Below, in pieces: positions 10,059 to 19,922 of a DNA stretch of 28,993 nt. This stretch comes from Tieghemiomyces parasiticus. Its lineage: Eukaryota > Kickxellomycota > Dimargaritomycetes > Dimargaritales > Dimargaritaceae. Every line of letters starts with the position of its first letter. The first letter of the stretch is position 1. The position numbers were made by a program, and so were the translations under genes. Below the pieces are notes generated by a model. The model was given only the letters and a program-made list of their open reading frames with translations, was not told where the DNA came from and ran no database searches. Location of the stretch: NCBI GenBank assembly GCA_027575765.1, contig JANBPT010000602.1, forward strand, positions 1 through 28,993, given 5' to 3'.

Positions 10059-10908
10059 ATGGAGGGCAGCGCCATGGCAAGCCGACCGGCCCACGTCGTC
10101 AGCGAAGCCGTAGCCTGGACAACGGGGTCGGCCGAGACGCCGTCACCCAGCACGTCTCTCGCCCCGACGGCCACTCCTATGACGTCGCGAGTAGAAGCCG
10201 GGCTGGTAGGGCCCGTGAGCAGTGAGCAGAGAACAGGTCGTGCATCACGTCACAACCGCCCGTCGGCTCTTCGGTGCGCCGCGCGCTCCAACCACTCTCC
10301 AAGCCAAGGAGCCTGCCTTCCATCATACTTGTGGCAGGGGGCTGGGCGGGCCTTCGTTTCTGTTCCGCATAATGCTCCATCTCAAGGGCTGCTTGGCCGA
10401 TTGTGTGGGGGATTTCCGATAACCCTGTCATTAACCCATCTGTCCATCCCGGCACAGCGTTTCTGACGGGGCCTTCCTCCCCCACCCTGTAGCCTTTCTG
10501 GTGCAGCTGGGATCCAGGCCCGCGCCTTGTCTTCCAGCACCTGGAAAGCAGCCAGGCCGACGGTGGTCACGGAAAGGCCCGTGGCTGTCCGCTCTGACCG
10601 TATCACCCTGGACCGCGCCAATCCTAACACAACCGGGGCGGCCGAGGCCAAGTCCCCAAGGGCCAGTGAGTTCCGTCTTGACACTTAGAGACAAACAAAC
10701 CAGGTGCCACAGCTTCAGTACCCTCTACACCCCGCCACCAGTATGGATGTGAATGCTGACCCTCCCTCTTGCCACCACTGCCACCCACTGTCCTCCAGGT
10801 ACGCACTGTTTCTCGCAATGTCCCCTCCGTGGGCCTGGCCATTGGAAAACGTGGCAGACAGACCGGTTGCGTATGCTGTGTCCTACGCGCCCTCTCTGGA
10901 GCCAATAA
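10059..10908 (+). CDS. Possible unrecognised multi-exon gene (weak)
   Basis: This is a tentative model. An ATG in good context (ggccATGGagg, 10059) opens a frame up to a GTGAGC donor at 10215. A second block, 10518-10665, reads in one frame with C/G-rich third positions (it includes VVTERPVAVRSDRITLD) and ends at a perfect GTGAGT donor. The following 133-bp segment ends in a long pyrimidine tract and TCCTCCAG (10798), a convincing intron. Reading on, the frame stops at a TAA at 10906-10908 that overlaps an AATAAA; a second AATAAAATAAA lies at about 10985. The first acceptor (gatccag, before 10518) is weak. If another acceptor is used, the last exon may extend in a different frame to a stop at 10961. 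I recognise no family; a lineage-specific protein or a non-coding transcript are both possible. Confidence 0.2.
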
Positions 10909-12561
10909 AATACAAGGAAGCGAAACTCGGTATTATCCAGCGCCTGCACCGCCCTGCCTAATCCGCCGTGGGAGACCGGCCGGAAAAATAAAATAAACCC
11001 ACCCGGTGTATCAACGTTGGAGCTGGCTTCTAATCCACAATTCGTATCTAAAAGACGGATTGTAACGCCAGGAAGCCACTGTCGCAAGGGGGCTCGCTGT
11101 GATCTCGGACTGGCTAGCCCCAGCTTCCTCCTCCCCTCACCTACCCCAGCGCTTGATAGACCTACCACGCCTCCGCGGCGCCCTTTCTGCGCCCGACCTC
11201 CCAAAGTAGGCGAATCCTTAGCCGGACCACCCCTCCCGTTGCCGGTGTGCTTGTGGGTATCTGTCGGCTCCCATGGCATATCTTTCAACAGTTGGATGAT
11301 TGACGCACGCTTACCCACGCCGTCGGAAAGAGAGGGTCCTTGTAGCCAGGCCCCACCTTTGTGCTCTTTGAGCTCTGGTTAGCTGTAGTGAGTCAGTCCC
11401 AGATTACCAATCAGTTCTGGTGAGTGGCAATGGATTCGCCCTAGTTGGGATACGTTGTAGAGAGAAAGCCCCGGGGAGTGACCCCAATTCCGTCTCCTGA
11501 CAAGGCCCGCCCAGTCTGACGGGTGGATTAATGAAGTGCTAGTTAGACCAATGTATATCAAATTCGTCATGTCCACCCTCCCCCCCCCTACACGGCCATC
11601 TGAATAGAAAAGGTTGGACATAGGGCAGGCTGCCATACGGCTCGAGGCGAGGACGTATCAACATAATAAGATTACTTTTAGTAAACAGGTGTGGTGTGGT
11701 GGGAGGGGGGGAGTCTTTAAGCCACACTATTCCCTTTTCAGTTTATATGTATTAATTGTTAACCCTATCGCATAATTGGCACCGCCGACGGTTCACCCAA
11801 AGGTCTTGCGCGCTGTGGGGGAGGGACGGGCTAGTGTGAAGCTATGGCTGCCACGCCCATCCACACACCCCATAGATCCATGCCCAGAACGACGGAGGCT
11901 AGGTGCACCAGCGGCTTTGGATTGGCAAAACTGTTGCTATTGTTGCTTAACACGTCATACCGAGGGTGTGGGCGTAGGTATGAAGGATTCCGTGGTGATT
12001 GAACTTGACTACACATGGTATTAAAATCGCATATATCTATATATAATGGTAAATACTCCGCTCTGTGGCGATCTATACTACACTCTAGTCACCACAGGTT
12101 TCCTTTGACTTGGTATCCCCCACCAAACGGGGACAGCCCAACCGACGGCGCCATTTCTGTACTCAAAATTTGGTCTCCGCCAATACAATCCCTGCCCCGC
12201 CTTCACAATTCTCCGTGTTCATACCAAGTAAAGTAATCGGCGTGGTACAATGGAAGGCGTGTGGTGTAGAATTTGCGCCCAAAAGAATAGACCAAGGCCT
12301 AGAATGTACCGCCATTTGTAGGTTTAATACTATTACGCCTGGCTGTAAGCTCAAGTGTCGCAGTAAACCGTAATAATATGGTTTGTGGGGGAGTGACAAA
12401 CAGTGGTGCGAAAGGGAACCCCCTCAAGTGGTTAAACAGTTCAGAGTCTCCCCGACATTCTCCCCAGCCGAGGTGGGTCAAGCACCTAATAGTCTCCCTG
12501 ACCTTTGACAACGCGTAGTCCCTAACCTTCCCGTGCCTGAAAAACAAACAAAAAAAAAGGC
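10909..12561. other. Intergenic region, no gene recognised
   Basis: Polyadenylation-like AATAAA signals lie near 10985-10995 on the plus strand. Beyond them the sequence is mixed to AT-rich with no frame that looks coding. The longest open frame, minus strand 10725-11318, is Gly/Arg-rich without any recognisable motif. The segment next to 12561 is the 3' side of the TLC gene. Confidence 0.45.
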
Positions 12562-13690
12562 TCACGGATTTTGGAGGAGGCGCCGGAGGTTGCGCACGAC
12601 CGTCAACGTCCAGTTAAGGTTAAGGATGGTGAGTAGCGACACATTGATGGTAGTCAGGACCGACACGACACGGGGCAGACAACTAAACTGGTACCACAGA
12701 TCATGCAGACGTCGGCGGCAGCAAACTTTTCCCCTAAGGCCCACCACCGGCTTCGTTTCGTCACCTGCCCGTCCTGGTCCCGCCGATTGGCCATCCACGG
12801 ACGGCGTGTTGTAAAGGGCGTACCACAGGACGAACCACGTCGTAGTCAACCGCAGGGCCACGAACGCCACCGCACGGGCGATAGCCACCCGACGATACCA
12901 CACCGCCGCCGCCACGCCAGGGGCCGACCGGTCCGCGCCCAGTTTCTGGATATACCACAGGAGATTGGTGGGCACGACGGTGAGTTCGGTGATCATGAAG
13001 GCCGTCGGGAAGAAGGCCGCCTGGCGGTATACAGTCATCAACATCGCCCCGAAGAACCCCACGACGTGGTGCGCCCACATCGCGGGATCCCGGTTGGCTT
13101 GCAACGCCATGATGCCCAGGTCGTACAGACAGTAGCCGGCGAACCCCGAGAAGAGTCGATCAAGGAGGCGCGGGTAGGGTTTAAAGACGTCGCCGCGGAA
13201 CCCACGCTGGACGTGGATAACGTACATGCCTAGCAGGCCGCTAACGAGGCCATTGACGGTGGAAGGAATCCTGTATGAGAAAGTCCAGGAAAGCAAAGAG
13301 GGGCGAGCGGGGGGCAGAACAAGACCGTCATGTATAATCTGGCAGAGCTTAATGAGGATGGACGTGCGGCGGAAAAACAATCACAAGCAGGTAGTTTGCT
13401 ATATATTCGCAACACCTCATATTGTCCTGCTACGCAAACCTGAGTTTGTTTGATGTGTGTGTGTTTGTTTTTTCGGATCGTCTCGAATAGAACTTCTCTC
13501 CGAAAATATCTAGGCCATCGCCGTGACCCGTTAAAACCTACTTTTCTACCAACTCGATACGGTCACTCCGGGACAAGCGGGCTACCACCCGAGGGTCCAG
13601 ACGCGGTACGAAAAGCTTCTCAACGACCAGGTGTAAGGCGGAGTAGGCTAGGAAGGCCTTGCCGATACGCTGGGCGTTGTCACTGGTCAT
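12562..13690 (-). CDS. TLC-domain membrane protein (TLCD4/TMEM56-like), two exons
   Basis: Exon 1 is 13690-13542 and exon 2 is 13270-12562, separated by a 271-bp intron (GTAGGT donor, ATACAG acceptor). A lysine codon is split AA|G, giving ...IELVEK|IPSTVNGLV... in frame and 285 residues in total. The TRAM-LAG1-CLN8 fold is suggested by six or seven hydrophobic segments, the GYCLYDLGIMAL helix, and the WAHHVVGF motif, whose paired histidines (about residues 117-118) are typical of the family. Relatives sit in the ER or plasma membrane and act in lipid handling; ceramide synthases share the fold, but the Lag1 active-site block is not evident here, so I do not call it a ceramide synthase. The segment between the last two helices (about residues 210-250, Gly/Arg-rich, CCRRR) seems longer than in animal TLCD4. 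Start: the first ATG in exon 1. Confidence 0.86.
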
Positions 13691-13895
13691 GCTGATGGTA
13701 GCCGCCAGCACTTGGGTATATACGTTGGGGTAGGAAGGAGTGGAGCCGGCCCTCGTCGCTATAGGGCAAATGTTTAGGTCGGAATGGGCAAGTTGGTTTG
13801 CTGGGGATGTAAGTGCAGGACTGAAGCCGCCGCGGTGCACGGGAGGTTCATCCCATGTTGTAGGGAATGGCGACGGGCTAGCGTCCCCACGGTGA

Positions 13896-13908
13896 GGGGG
13901 GGGGGGGG
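13896..13908 (+). repeat. Poly-G tract, 13 bases
   Basis: Thirteen consecutive G, about 200 bases upstream of the TLC start codon (poly-C on the gene's sense strand). Confidence 0.9.
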
Positions 13909-15249
13909 TGGCAAGCAGGCTGGTTCCTGTCGGTACGGAACCCTCATGACCTTACCCCTGACTCGGGGGTGTCTCTCTCTCTCCTTGCATACGTTTGCAG
14001 TCCTATTACACAGAACCTACACTGACTCCTACTTGCGGGGAGCAGCTGGTACATCAAGGCTTGGTGTGTCGCTTGCCTCTCCGTAGTCTCCGTGGCGGTA
14101 GTACTCCGCAGTTCTGTCGGAGGGGGAGCAGGTGTGACTCATTGTGGCTGTAGATTGCACCTTGCGGAAACATCAAGAAACAACCAGAGAAAGGAACCGT
14201 GACACGCTGCCCACATGCCCTGAATGCTACATCGAGTATGTAATCTGAAGTGGGGGAGGGGTTTATTATTATACAAGGGAATCGCTGGACAATCCTTAGA
14301 TTAAAGGCGCGGGAGGGCAAATAAAAGGGGGTCGTGGGTGGCAACGTAAAACAAGGTTTAGGTTAGATGACTCCAGGAACCAGACGATAAGGCTTCGACG
14401 GGAGAGGGGACTAATTCTGGGCGAGCAGTAAATCACTCCCGGCAGCAGCTTGGCTCAGCGGCGGTTCTGTTCACATGTAGAGACTCCTGTCTCTTTCATA
14501 TCAGAGGTGTCAGAATAATGAGCAATTAACCTTGCTTCTCATCACAGCGGGGCTACGGCCGGGGCGAGGGAGTCCGTGGGGGAGGGTTGTATCATCTCGG
14601 GGGGCGGCGTCGACGACTTACCTGACGGGGATGGCCCACGTACGAACGGGATGGGTGAATATCATTAAGAGAAGGGCAGATGTCTACAAGTCAGTTAGGA
14701 CAAGCGTAGAGACGGAAGTATAGGTGGCGACAAGCTAGGCGGGTCAGGCCGCGTTTAATAGCACACGGTGCACGCGGGAAAAAAAATGCTGGAGCATACT
14801 GGTATCAAGGGGAGAGGAAAAATATTTTGCCGGGTGCGATAAATCACGTGGTAGGGAGCCAGATAATACCCTACTGCTTTCGCGAGTCCAAAGGCCCCAG
14901 CACACAGGTGTCCAACTAAAGCGCTTAGCGTATACCGCTCATGAGCGAGTACAGGCGGTGGTGGTGACGGCAGACATACCCACTATGGCCTAATCAAGCC
15001 ATCGCAACCAGCTAGATACATTGTCAGGTAACTTTCAACTCATTACAACAGTAGCCCGAACCGCCTAGTCTATGGGGGGGGGAGTTGGGTAGTGCAGAAT
15101 ACAGGTGAATTTATTCTCGCGGTGATTCAGGGCGACGGGCGGTGTTTATGGTCTTCTGAAGATTGAGGTAGGGGTTTTTTTTGGGTCACGTCTAGCGGTA
15201 CACCGGGCGAGTTGGTAAGGGATCCGTGAAAGTACAAGGCAAGTCAAAA

Positions 15250-15274
15250 GTGTGTGTGTGTGTGTGGGGGGGGG
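15250..15274 (+). repeat. (GT)8 followed by G9
   Basis: Dinucleotide run 15250-15265 continuing directly into nine G (15266-15274). Simple repeat in intergenic DNA. Confidence 0.9.
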
Positions 15275-15721
15275 AAGCACAGCATCAAATTGGGTATATA
15301 AAAAAAAGGAAAAAAGGGGGAAACTCGAAACCGAAAGTCCAGGCAACTGAGGTACATCGCAATCGAAACGAAGTGGGGCAAAAAAGGGGTGACGGATTTA
15401 GGGCGCTTGGAAGAGCATAGGTTAGAGAGACGTATGAGAATCAGGGGGGGGGGTACAAGTTAGGGGCGGGTAGAAAATAAATGAGCACACGGGGGGTGCG
15501 GGGACAGGGCATTAACAACCAAAAGGGCCGGCGCACGGGCCCCAGGCGACTGACATTCCGTTCCACTCTTGGAGGCGGAGAGAGAGAGTCGAATAAAATG
15601 ACCGAGACCGTCAGGTTGGCGCACCGGTTCGTTCCACTGCCGACGGGGTCCCTGCTACTGCTGCTGCCGCAAGCTCAAAGCCCTATACTCCTCTTTTCCC
15701 CCGCGCGATGATCGATCGGCA

Positions 15722-16690
15722 CTAGACCAGCGTGCGGGCCCACTTCTCAACGTCCACCTTTTCAGCGGCGGCGAGTTTAGCGAAGGGTGATAGTTCCATC
15801 AGCTGTTTGGGGGTGGGCCGCTGGTCGGGGTCCTTGAGCAGACAGGCCTGGCAAAACTCGACGAACGGGGCGGGGAACTGGTCGGCCGGCAGCGTTGGCG
15901 AGGGCTCGTTGACAATGAACTGCATGAGTTCAAACACCGACATGCTGCTACCCTCGGGAAACGGGAAGCGACCCAGGGCCAGTTCCATGAGGGTCAGGCC
16001 AAGACTCCACACGTCGGACTTGACGGTGTAGGTGGCGCCCTTGATTCGTTCCGGGGACATGTAGTTGCTCGTGCCGACGAAGGTGGACGCCATGGAGTTG
16101 ATGAGCACGCCCGACACGCCAAAGTCGCAAATCTTTATGAGCCCCGACGAGTTCATGAGGATATTGGACGGCTTGACGTCGCGGTGGATGATGCGGTGCT
16201 TGTCGTACAGGTAGATAAGCCCGTCGAGCACCGCACAGCACGCCTTGCCCACGATATCCATCGGAATCGGCCCGTTCTTCTTGTAGATGCGATCGAACGA
16301 CGACAAGTCCATGTACTCCATGCACAGGCAGATATCGCCGCCAGTCATGAAGGCGCCGTAGAAGGAGACAATGTGGGGTGAGTTGCAGTCGTGCAGGATT
16401 TGCAACTCCCGGATGATCTGCTTGCGCACGTTAGGGTTGGCGTCGACATGGATGACCTTGCGGGCCATGATGGTGTGGGTCGGCACGTGCATCACCTTGT
16501 TAACCACGCCGCCGTTGCCGCTGCCCAGCTCGTTGACGTGCTTCAGGTCCTCCGTCCGGAGATCCAGGCGCAGCTCCACGCCGATTTCCAGATCGTTCAG
16601 CGGGGCATCCTTGGACTCGCTCTCGCTGCCCACGATGGGCGACTGGTCCAGGGCTAGGTTCTTCAAGTTTCTCTTCTTGCGGAGACTCAT
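15722..16690 (-). CDS. STE7: MAP kinase kinase of the Ste7/Byr1 (MEK) class
   Basis: Single-exon gene, 322 residues, with a complete kinase domain. Visible landmarks: glycine loop GSGNGG (56-61), ATP-binding Lys78 (MARKVI), helix-C Glu95, HRDVKPSN with catalytic Asp171 and Asn176, DFG at 189-191, and SPE at 212-214. The activation segment NSMASTFVGT carries Ser199 and Thr203, matching the two residues that MAPKKKs phosphorylate in fungal MEKs (S/T as in Byr1; S/S in human MEK1). The N-terminus RKKRNLKNLAL fits a MAPK docking site (basic cluster, then L-x-L). It would phosphorylate the Thr and Tyr of a mating/development MAPK in the cytoplasm. It is shorter than Ste7, lacking the acidic insert some fungal MEKs have before the PMS-like FELMQFIVNEPSP stretch. 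The next-best call, a cell-wall Mkk1/2 or Pbs2-class kinase, fits the activation loop less well. Confidence 0.95.
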   Translation of the reverse strand: MSLRKKRNLKNLALDQSPIVGSESESKDAPLNDLEIGVELRLDLRTEDLKHVNELGSGNGGVVNKVMHVPTHTIMARKVIHVDANPNVRKQIIRELQILHDCNSPHIVSFYGAFMTGGDICLCMEYMDLSSFDRIYKKNGPIPMDIVGKACCAVLDGLIYLYDKHRIIHRDVKPSNILMNSSGLIKICDFGVSGVLINSMASTFVGTSNYMSPERIKGATYTVKSDVWSLGLTLMELALGRFPFPEGSSMSVFELMQFIVNEPSPTLPADQFPAPFVEFCQACLLKDPDQRPTPKQLMELSPFAKLAAAEKVDVEKWARTLV

Positions 16691-16850
16691 GGCGGCGGCG
16701 GCGGGACGCGGATGGAGGGAAGGCGAGGGATGCGGAGGCGAATTGGCGGAAACGTGGGCTTAGGAGGGCATGGACAAGTCGAGCGAGAGAATACTAAGCG
16801 ATGGGTAGAGTACAATACGAGAAGTGGATGCGGCGGCGGCCGAACAACAG

Positions 16851-16856
16851 TATATA
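16851..16856 (-). promoter_or_regulatory. TATA-like element upstream of the MAPK kinase
   Basis: TATATA on the minus strand about 160 bases before the kinase start codon, within CT-rich sense-strand DNA. Position is plausible for a core promoter; no other evidence. Confidence 0.35.
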
Positions 16857-17106
16857 CCGTAGAGAGTAGGAAGGTGACGGCGGAGTATCGGCGTGGCGGG
16901 ACAACCGGACGCAGGCGATGTAGCGGCAGCAGTAGTCAGGGTCCAGAGGGCGGTGATGAAGGTGGGATGGGCGCGAGCGGGGCGGCGGTGAGGCGGCTAG
17001 AGGAAGGAGACCGGGCCGCGGCAGGTCGTACAAGAAGGCTCGATCCCTGTTCGCACAAGTCGCCGACGATGAGCGTAGCGTAAAGTGAGGGGGGGGGTGA
17101 GGAGGT

Positions 17107-17131
17107 GAGAGAGAGAGAAAGAGAGAGAGAG
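17107..17131 (+). repeat. GA microsatellite
   Basis: Near-perfect GA run with one AAA interruption, about 420 bases upstream of the MAPK kinase start (CT-rich on the sense strand). Confidence 0.9.
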
Positions 17132-17593
17132 TTGGAGAGGCTGGAGAAGGACTACAAGGGAAGAAGGGCGGCTAGGGGGGAGGAGGGTCAAGACAGTAGG
17201 CGGCGGCCGTGGCCTGAAGGCGCGGACACGCGTCCAGTCGTCGGTAGGGTGCAGCGCCGGCGGGAGCGACCGACGGGGGAGGATGGCCAGTGGGAGAGCG
17301 ACGGCGGTAAAAGGCAGAGCCGCCAGGTGTGTGTGCTGGGCTATCCCAGGGCAAGGGGGCTGTGGGGGGCCTGGACGAAGGGCTGTGCCTCTGGTATGGC
17401 CACCGAAGCAGCGGCGGGCGGGGAGAGTGGAATCCAATGAACCCCGTGGCTAGCCATTGTTCTAAAGCTGCCCGGGCCTGGCGGGTTGCCTGGAGGCCGT
17501 GTCCTACGGAGGGCCCCGCGGCTCCAGCGCCGCATGTCATTTAAGCGCAGCCAGCAGGACCGCCGGGTATGAAGTCTGTTAATTGACCGCGAA

Positions 17594-17616
17594 GGGGGCG
17601 GGGGTGGGGGCGGGGG
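17594..17616 (+). other. Perfect G-quadruplex motif (four G5 tracts, one-base loops)
   Basis: Four runs of five G at 17594-17598, 17600-17604, 17606-17610 and 17612-17616 are separated by single C, T and C. This pattern is expected to fold into a very stable parallel quadruplex in DNA or RNA. It lies in GC-rich DNA about 900 bases upstream of the MAPK kinase and is not inside a supported gene. Confidence 0.85.
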
Positions 17617-18789
17617 CCCCTGGCTGGAAATGATGAAGAAGCGCCGCGGGCGGGAGCTAAGCACCATGAGGCCCAGGGATGGTGCCTCTGCAGCGCCTGC
17701 GATATCTATGGCCGGAGGTGAAAAAAAAATAACAAAGGAAGTAGGGGCGCGGTGCAGGGTGAGAAGGTTTGCAGACGCTCCCACACGTCTGCCACTGGAC
17801 GGGTCTTCTGAAACAGACTGTCCAATATCCATCGGCGACGCTACACACCCACGCGAGCTCTGTCGCGGCGCCTGCGGGAAAGTGGGAGGGCGCGGAGCTC
17901 ACCGCCGCCAGTGAGTGCGGCTGGGATATCTGGCCAGCCGCTGGCGATCGGCAAAGGAGCCAGGGGAGCCTTCCCAGCATCGGAGGCCGCCGAGACGACG
18001 AGGTGCGGTTGCATCTTTCCCAAGCACCCAGGAAGCGGCCTAGTCCAGGCCAGCCTACCAATAGCACGGGCGAGCGGGCGCTTACCGCCGCCGCCCCACA
18101 TGGCTTGTTCGATGGCAGGCCACCTGTTCTGCCGAGAGAGAGAGGACAGGAGACCACTACCCCGCACTGGGGATGCATCCCGCCCCGTGTATGGGGGCAC
18201 GCACGTGCAGATCCGCCTCGGAGCACACCACGGTGCCACCATATAGAAAAAATCCTTCACGAGCAGGCCTGTATTTACATTCCCCTTTTTGTTGACGGCG
18301 GGAACGGCTCCGCTGCACCCTGACGCATTGGTACAAGTGTGGCATGCGGCCTCTTTCTATTTCGGTATAGTTGGCTGGCCTGGGAACAGCGCTCTATCCG
18401 ATCATCCCTTGTTGTATCTGCGCCTTCTCTTCTCCCTCTCTTTTCAGATCGACCCGTCGCAACCCCCTTTTCGATCCCTACCCCTTCGGGTTTCGCGCGC
18501 CAAGCCCCTCTTCCTTCGGCCTCTAAAGCCCATCACGTCACTGCTTTGTAATTGCCCGCCTGCCTTACGCTAGACGTTGGATGCTTAAGTGGCCAGGCCG
18601 TACAGCGAGCCCCACCATGCCATATAAACGACGTGTCATAGCACCACACTGGGCCATCCGTGCGGACCTTGCCATGCACATCAACTATCCGAGAGCTAGT
18701 ATCTACAGTACAGCACACGCTTTTAATGTGTACGCAATATGGGAAGGTGGAATCGAGAGTCCAGCGGCCACATCAGCCGAACGACTAAT

Positions 18790-19537
18790 TTAGTGCTTCT
18801 TCTGAATGTGTTCGATCGTCTCCTTCTGTAGCTTGCTGATGGATTCACCGTCCTTCACTAGGGTGTCGGCCTTGATCTAGATGGGTAAAGTATGATGTAC
18901 AGGGGGGTAACAGTTCAAGTCGATGCCCGCAGTAGGGAGTTAGACCGTCGAAGCAGGTATTCAGGGTTCAGAACTTGCAGGTCACTGCCCGCAGCTGCGT
19001 GGAAGCGTCCTGTTCCACATATCCCTCCTACTTCTTTACCGATGGAGGGCGAGGGTGTGGAGCTGACTCTCCCCCCCCCCACCCACACGCGCTGCAGGGA
19101 CCGGCACTTTGACTTACAATAGCCTCAGACTCCGAAGCCAGGGTCTCGTTCCAACCAGGGGCATTGGGGATGGAACTGTCAGTGTGACCTGTCGGGTGCG
19201 TTGCGTTAAAAGCAGGGCAAAGAGTGAAACCCCATATCGTATGCATGATGTATGACAGATTAGTGGACGAACGGTCATGGCACAGGAAATCGACCCGACT
19301 TGGAGGTATTCCATCGAAAGAATATTCCCCCCTCCCATCTCAATAAAACCTGGCGCTTCCCGCCACCAACTTACCGGTCAGTAGTTCTTCCTTGGCCTTC
19401 TCGATGCGGGAAGGATCGTTGTCGCTCATCTCGCTGTTTAAGGGTCCCGACTTCGAGCCGGCGCTGTAGAAACCACGCTGGCCAGCGAGACGTAGGGCCA
19501 TAGAGCGGCTGCCGAGTAAACGAGTAAGGGTGTGCAT
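18790..19537 (-). CDS. Small conserved mitochondrial protein with PGWNE motif (three exons)
   Basis: Exons 19537-19375, 19188-19118 and 18876-18790 join in frame to 106 residues. Introns are 186 and 241 bp, both with GTAAGT donors and with ACAG and CTAG acceptors. The first ~20 residues (MHTLTRLLGSRSMALRLAGQ) are basic, hydroxylated and free of acidic residues, a typical mitochondrial presequence, with cleavage likely near QR/GFYSAG. The mature part has an acidic-basic helix (SRIEKAKEELLTG), the motif NAPGWNETLASESEAIIKAD, and a charged C-terminal helix ending QKETIEHIQKKH. I recall this PGWNE...SEA-x-x-KA pattern from small uncharacterised fungal proteins, without a settled function. An ATPase inhibitor (IF1) was considered because of size and helices, but the IF1 inhibitory motif is missing. 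Function is left open. Confidence 0.82.
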
Positions 19538-19915
19538 GTCTAAAATCGAAGTGGAGAATTGGTGCGCGTGACGACAGTCAAGAAAGGGTATGAGCAACGG
19601 GTGCCGGAGACCGGTGTACAAAAGGCGTGGTGTGATTAGATATCGCACGCGAGTGTAATTAAGATAGCAAGGGAGGCGGGTACAGAAGAGCTATCATGAC
19701 TTACTCGTGGTATTTTGGGGGATCCGGGAGGCGTACATGGTGGGCTGAAAATGTGGGAGGGGGGGAAGTGGCGTAATACAAAGATTGGGCTGTGGTGTAT
19801 AGTGGGGATAAGCGTGTGTGGCGTAATCAGGGTTTTAGGCGGTCGAGTCAAGTGAAGTGTGAACGGATAACGGCTCTGCAAAGTCGGAAGTGTGGGGCTG
19901 GTGGACTGGGGACGG

Positions 19916-19922
19916 TTATATA
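19916..19922 (-). promoter_or_regulatory. TATATAA element upstream of the PGWNE gene
   Basis: TATATAA on the minus strand about 380 bases before the start codon. If it is the TATA box, the transcript has a long leader or a leader intron. Confidence 0.3.

Larger units (their letters stand above)
13691..15721. other. Intergenic region between the TLC gene and the MAPK kinase
   Basis: About 2 kb with no supported gene. It contains the longest homopolymer of the window, G13 at 13896-13908, a GT repeat joined to G9 at 15250-15274, and G10 at 15444-15453. Bases 14350-15100 are mixed sequence with only short frames from non-ATG codons. The part next to 13690 is the TLC promoter; the part below 15721 is the 3' side of the kinase gene. 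Confidence 0.5.
16691..18789. other. GC-rich intergenic region; MAPK kinase promoter and unassigned DNA
   Basis: Bases 16691-17180 are purine-rich on the plus strand, that is pyrimidine-rich on the kinase's sense strand. A TATATA at 16851-16856 lies about 160 bases before the kinase ATG, and a GA microsatellite lies at 17107-17131. From 17440 to 18330 the DNA is very GC-rich and open in several frames on both strands (for example minus 17832-17341 with an ATG start), as GC-rich DNA tends to be. None of the translations shows a known domain. Confidence 0.45.

Noticed and set aside
12562..13380. TLC protein starting at 13380
   Set aside because: That start is TTG directly after a stop; the real N-terminus is in a separate exon (13690-13542) that splices in frame at 13270.
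17657..18323. Overlapping open frames of 139-189 codons on both strands
   Set aside because: Very GC-rich DNA keeps several frames open at once; the longest ones lack ATG starts or known domains.
18790..19537. ATP synthase inhibitor IF1 identity for the small mitochondrial protein
   Set aside because: Size and helices are similar, but the IF1 inhibitory region is absent and the PGWNE motif belongs to a different group.
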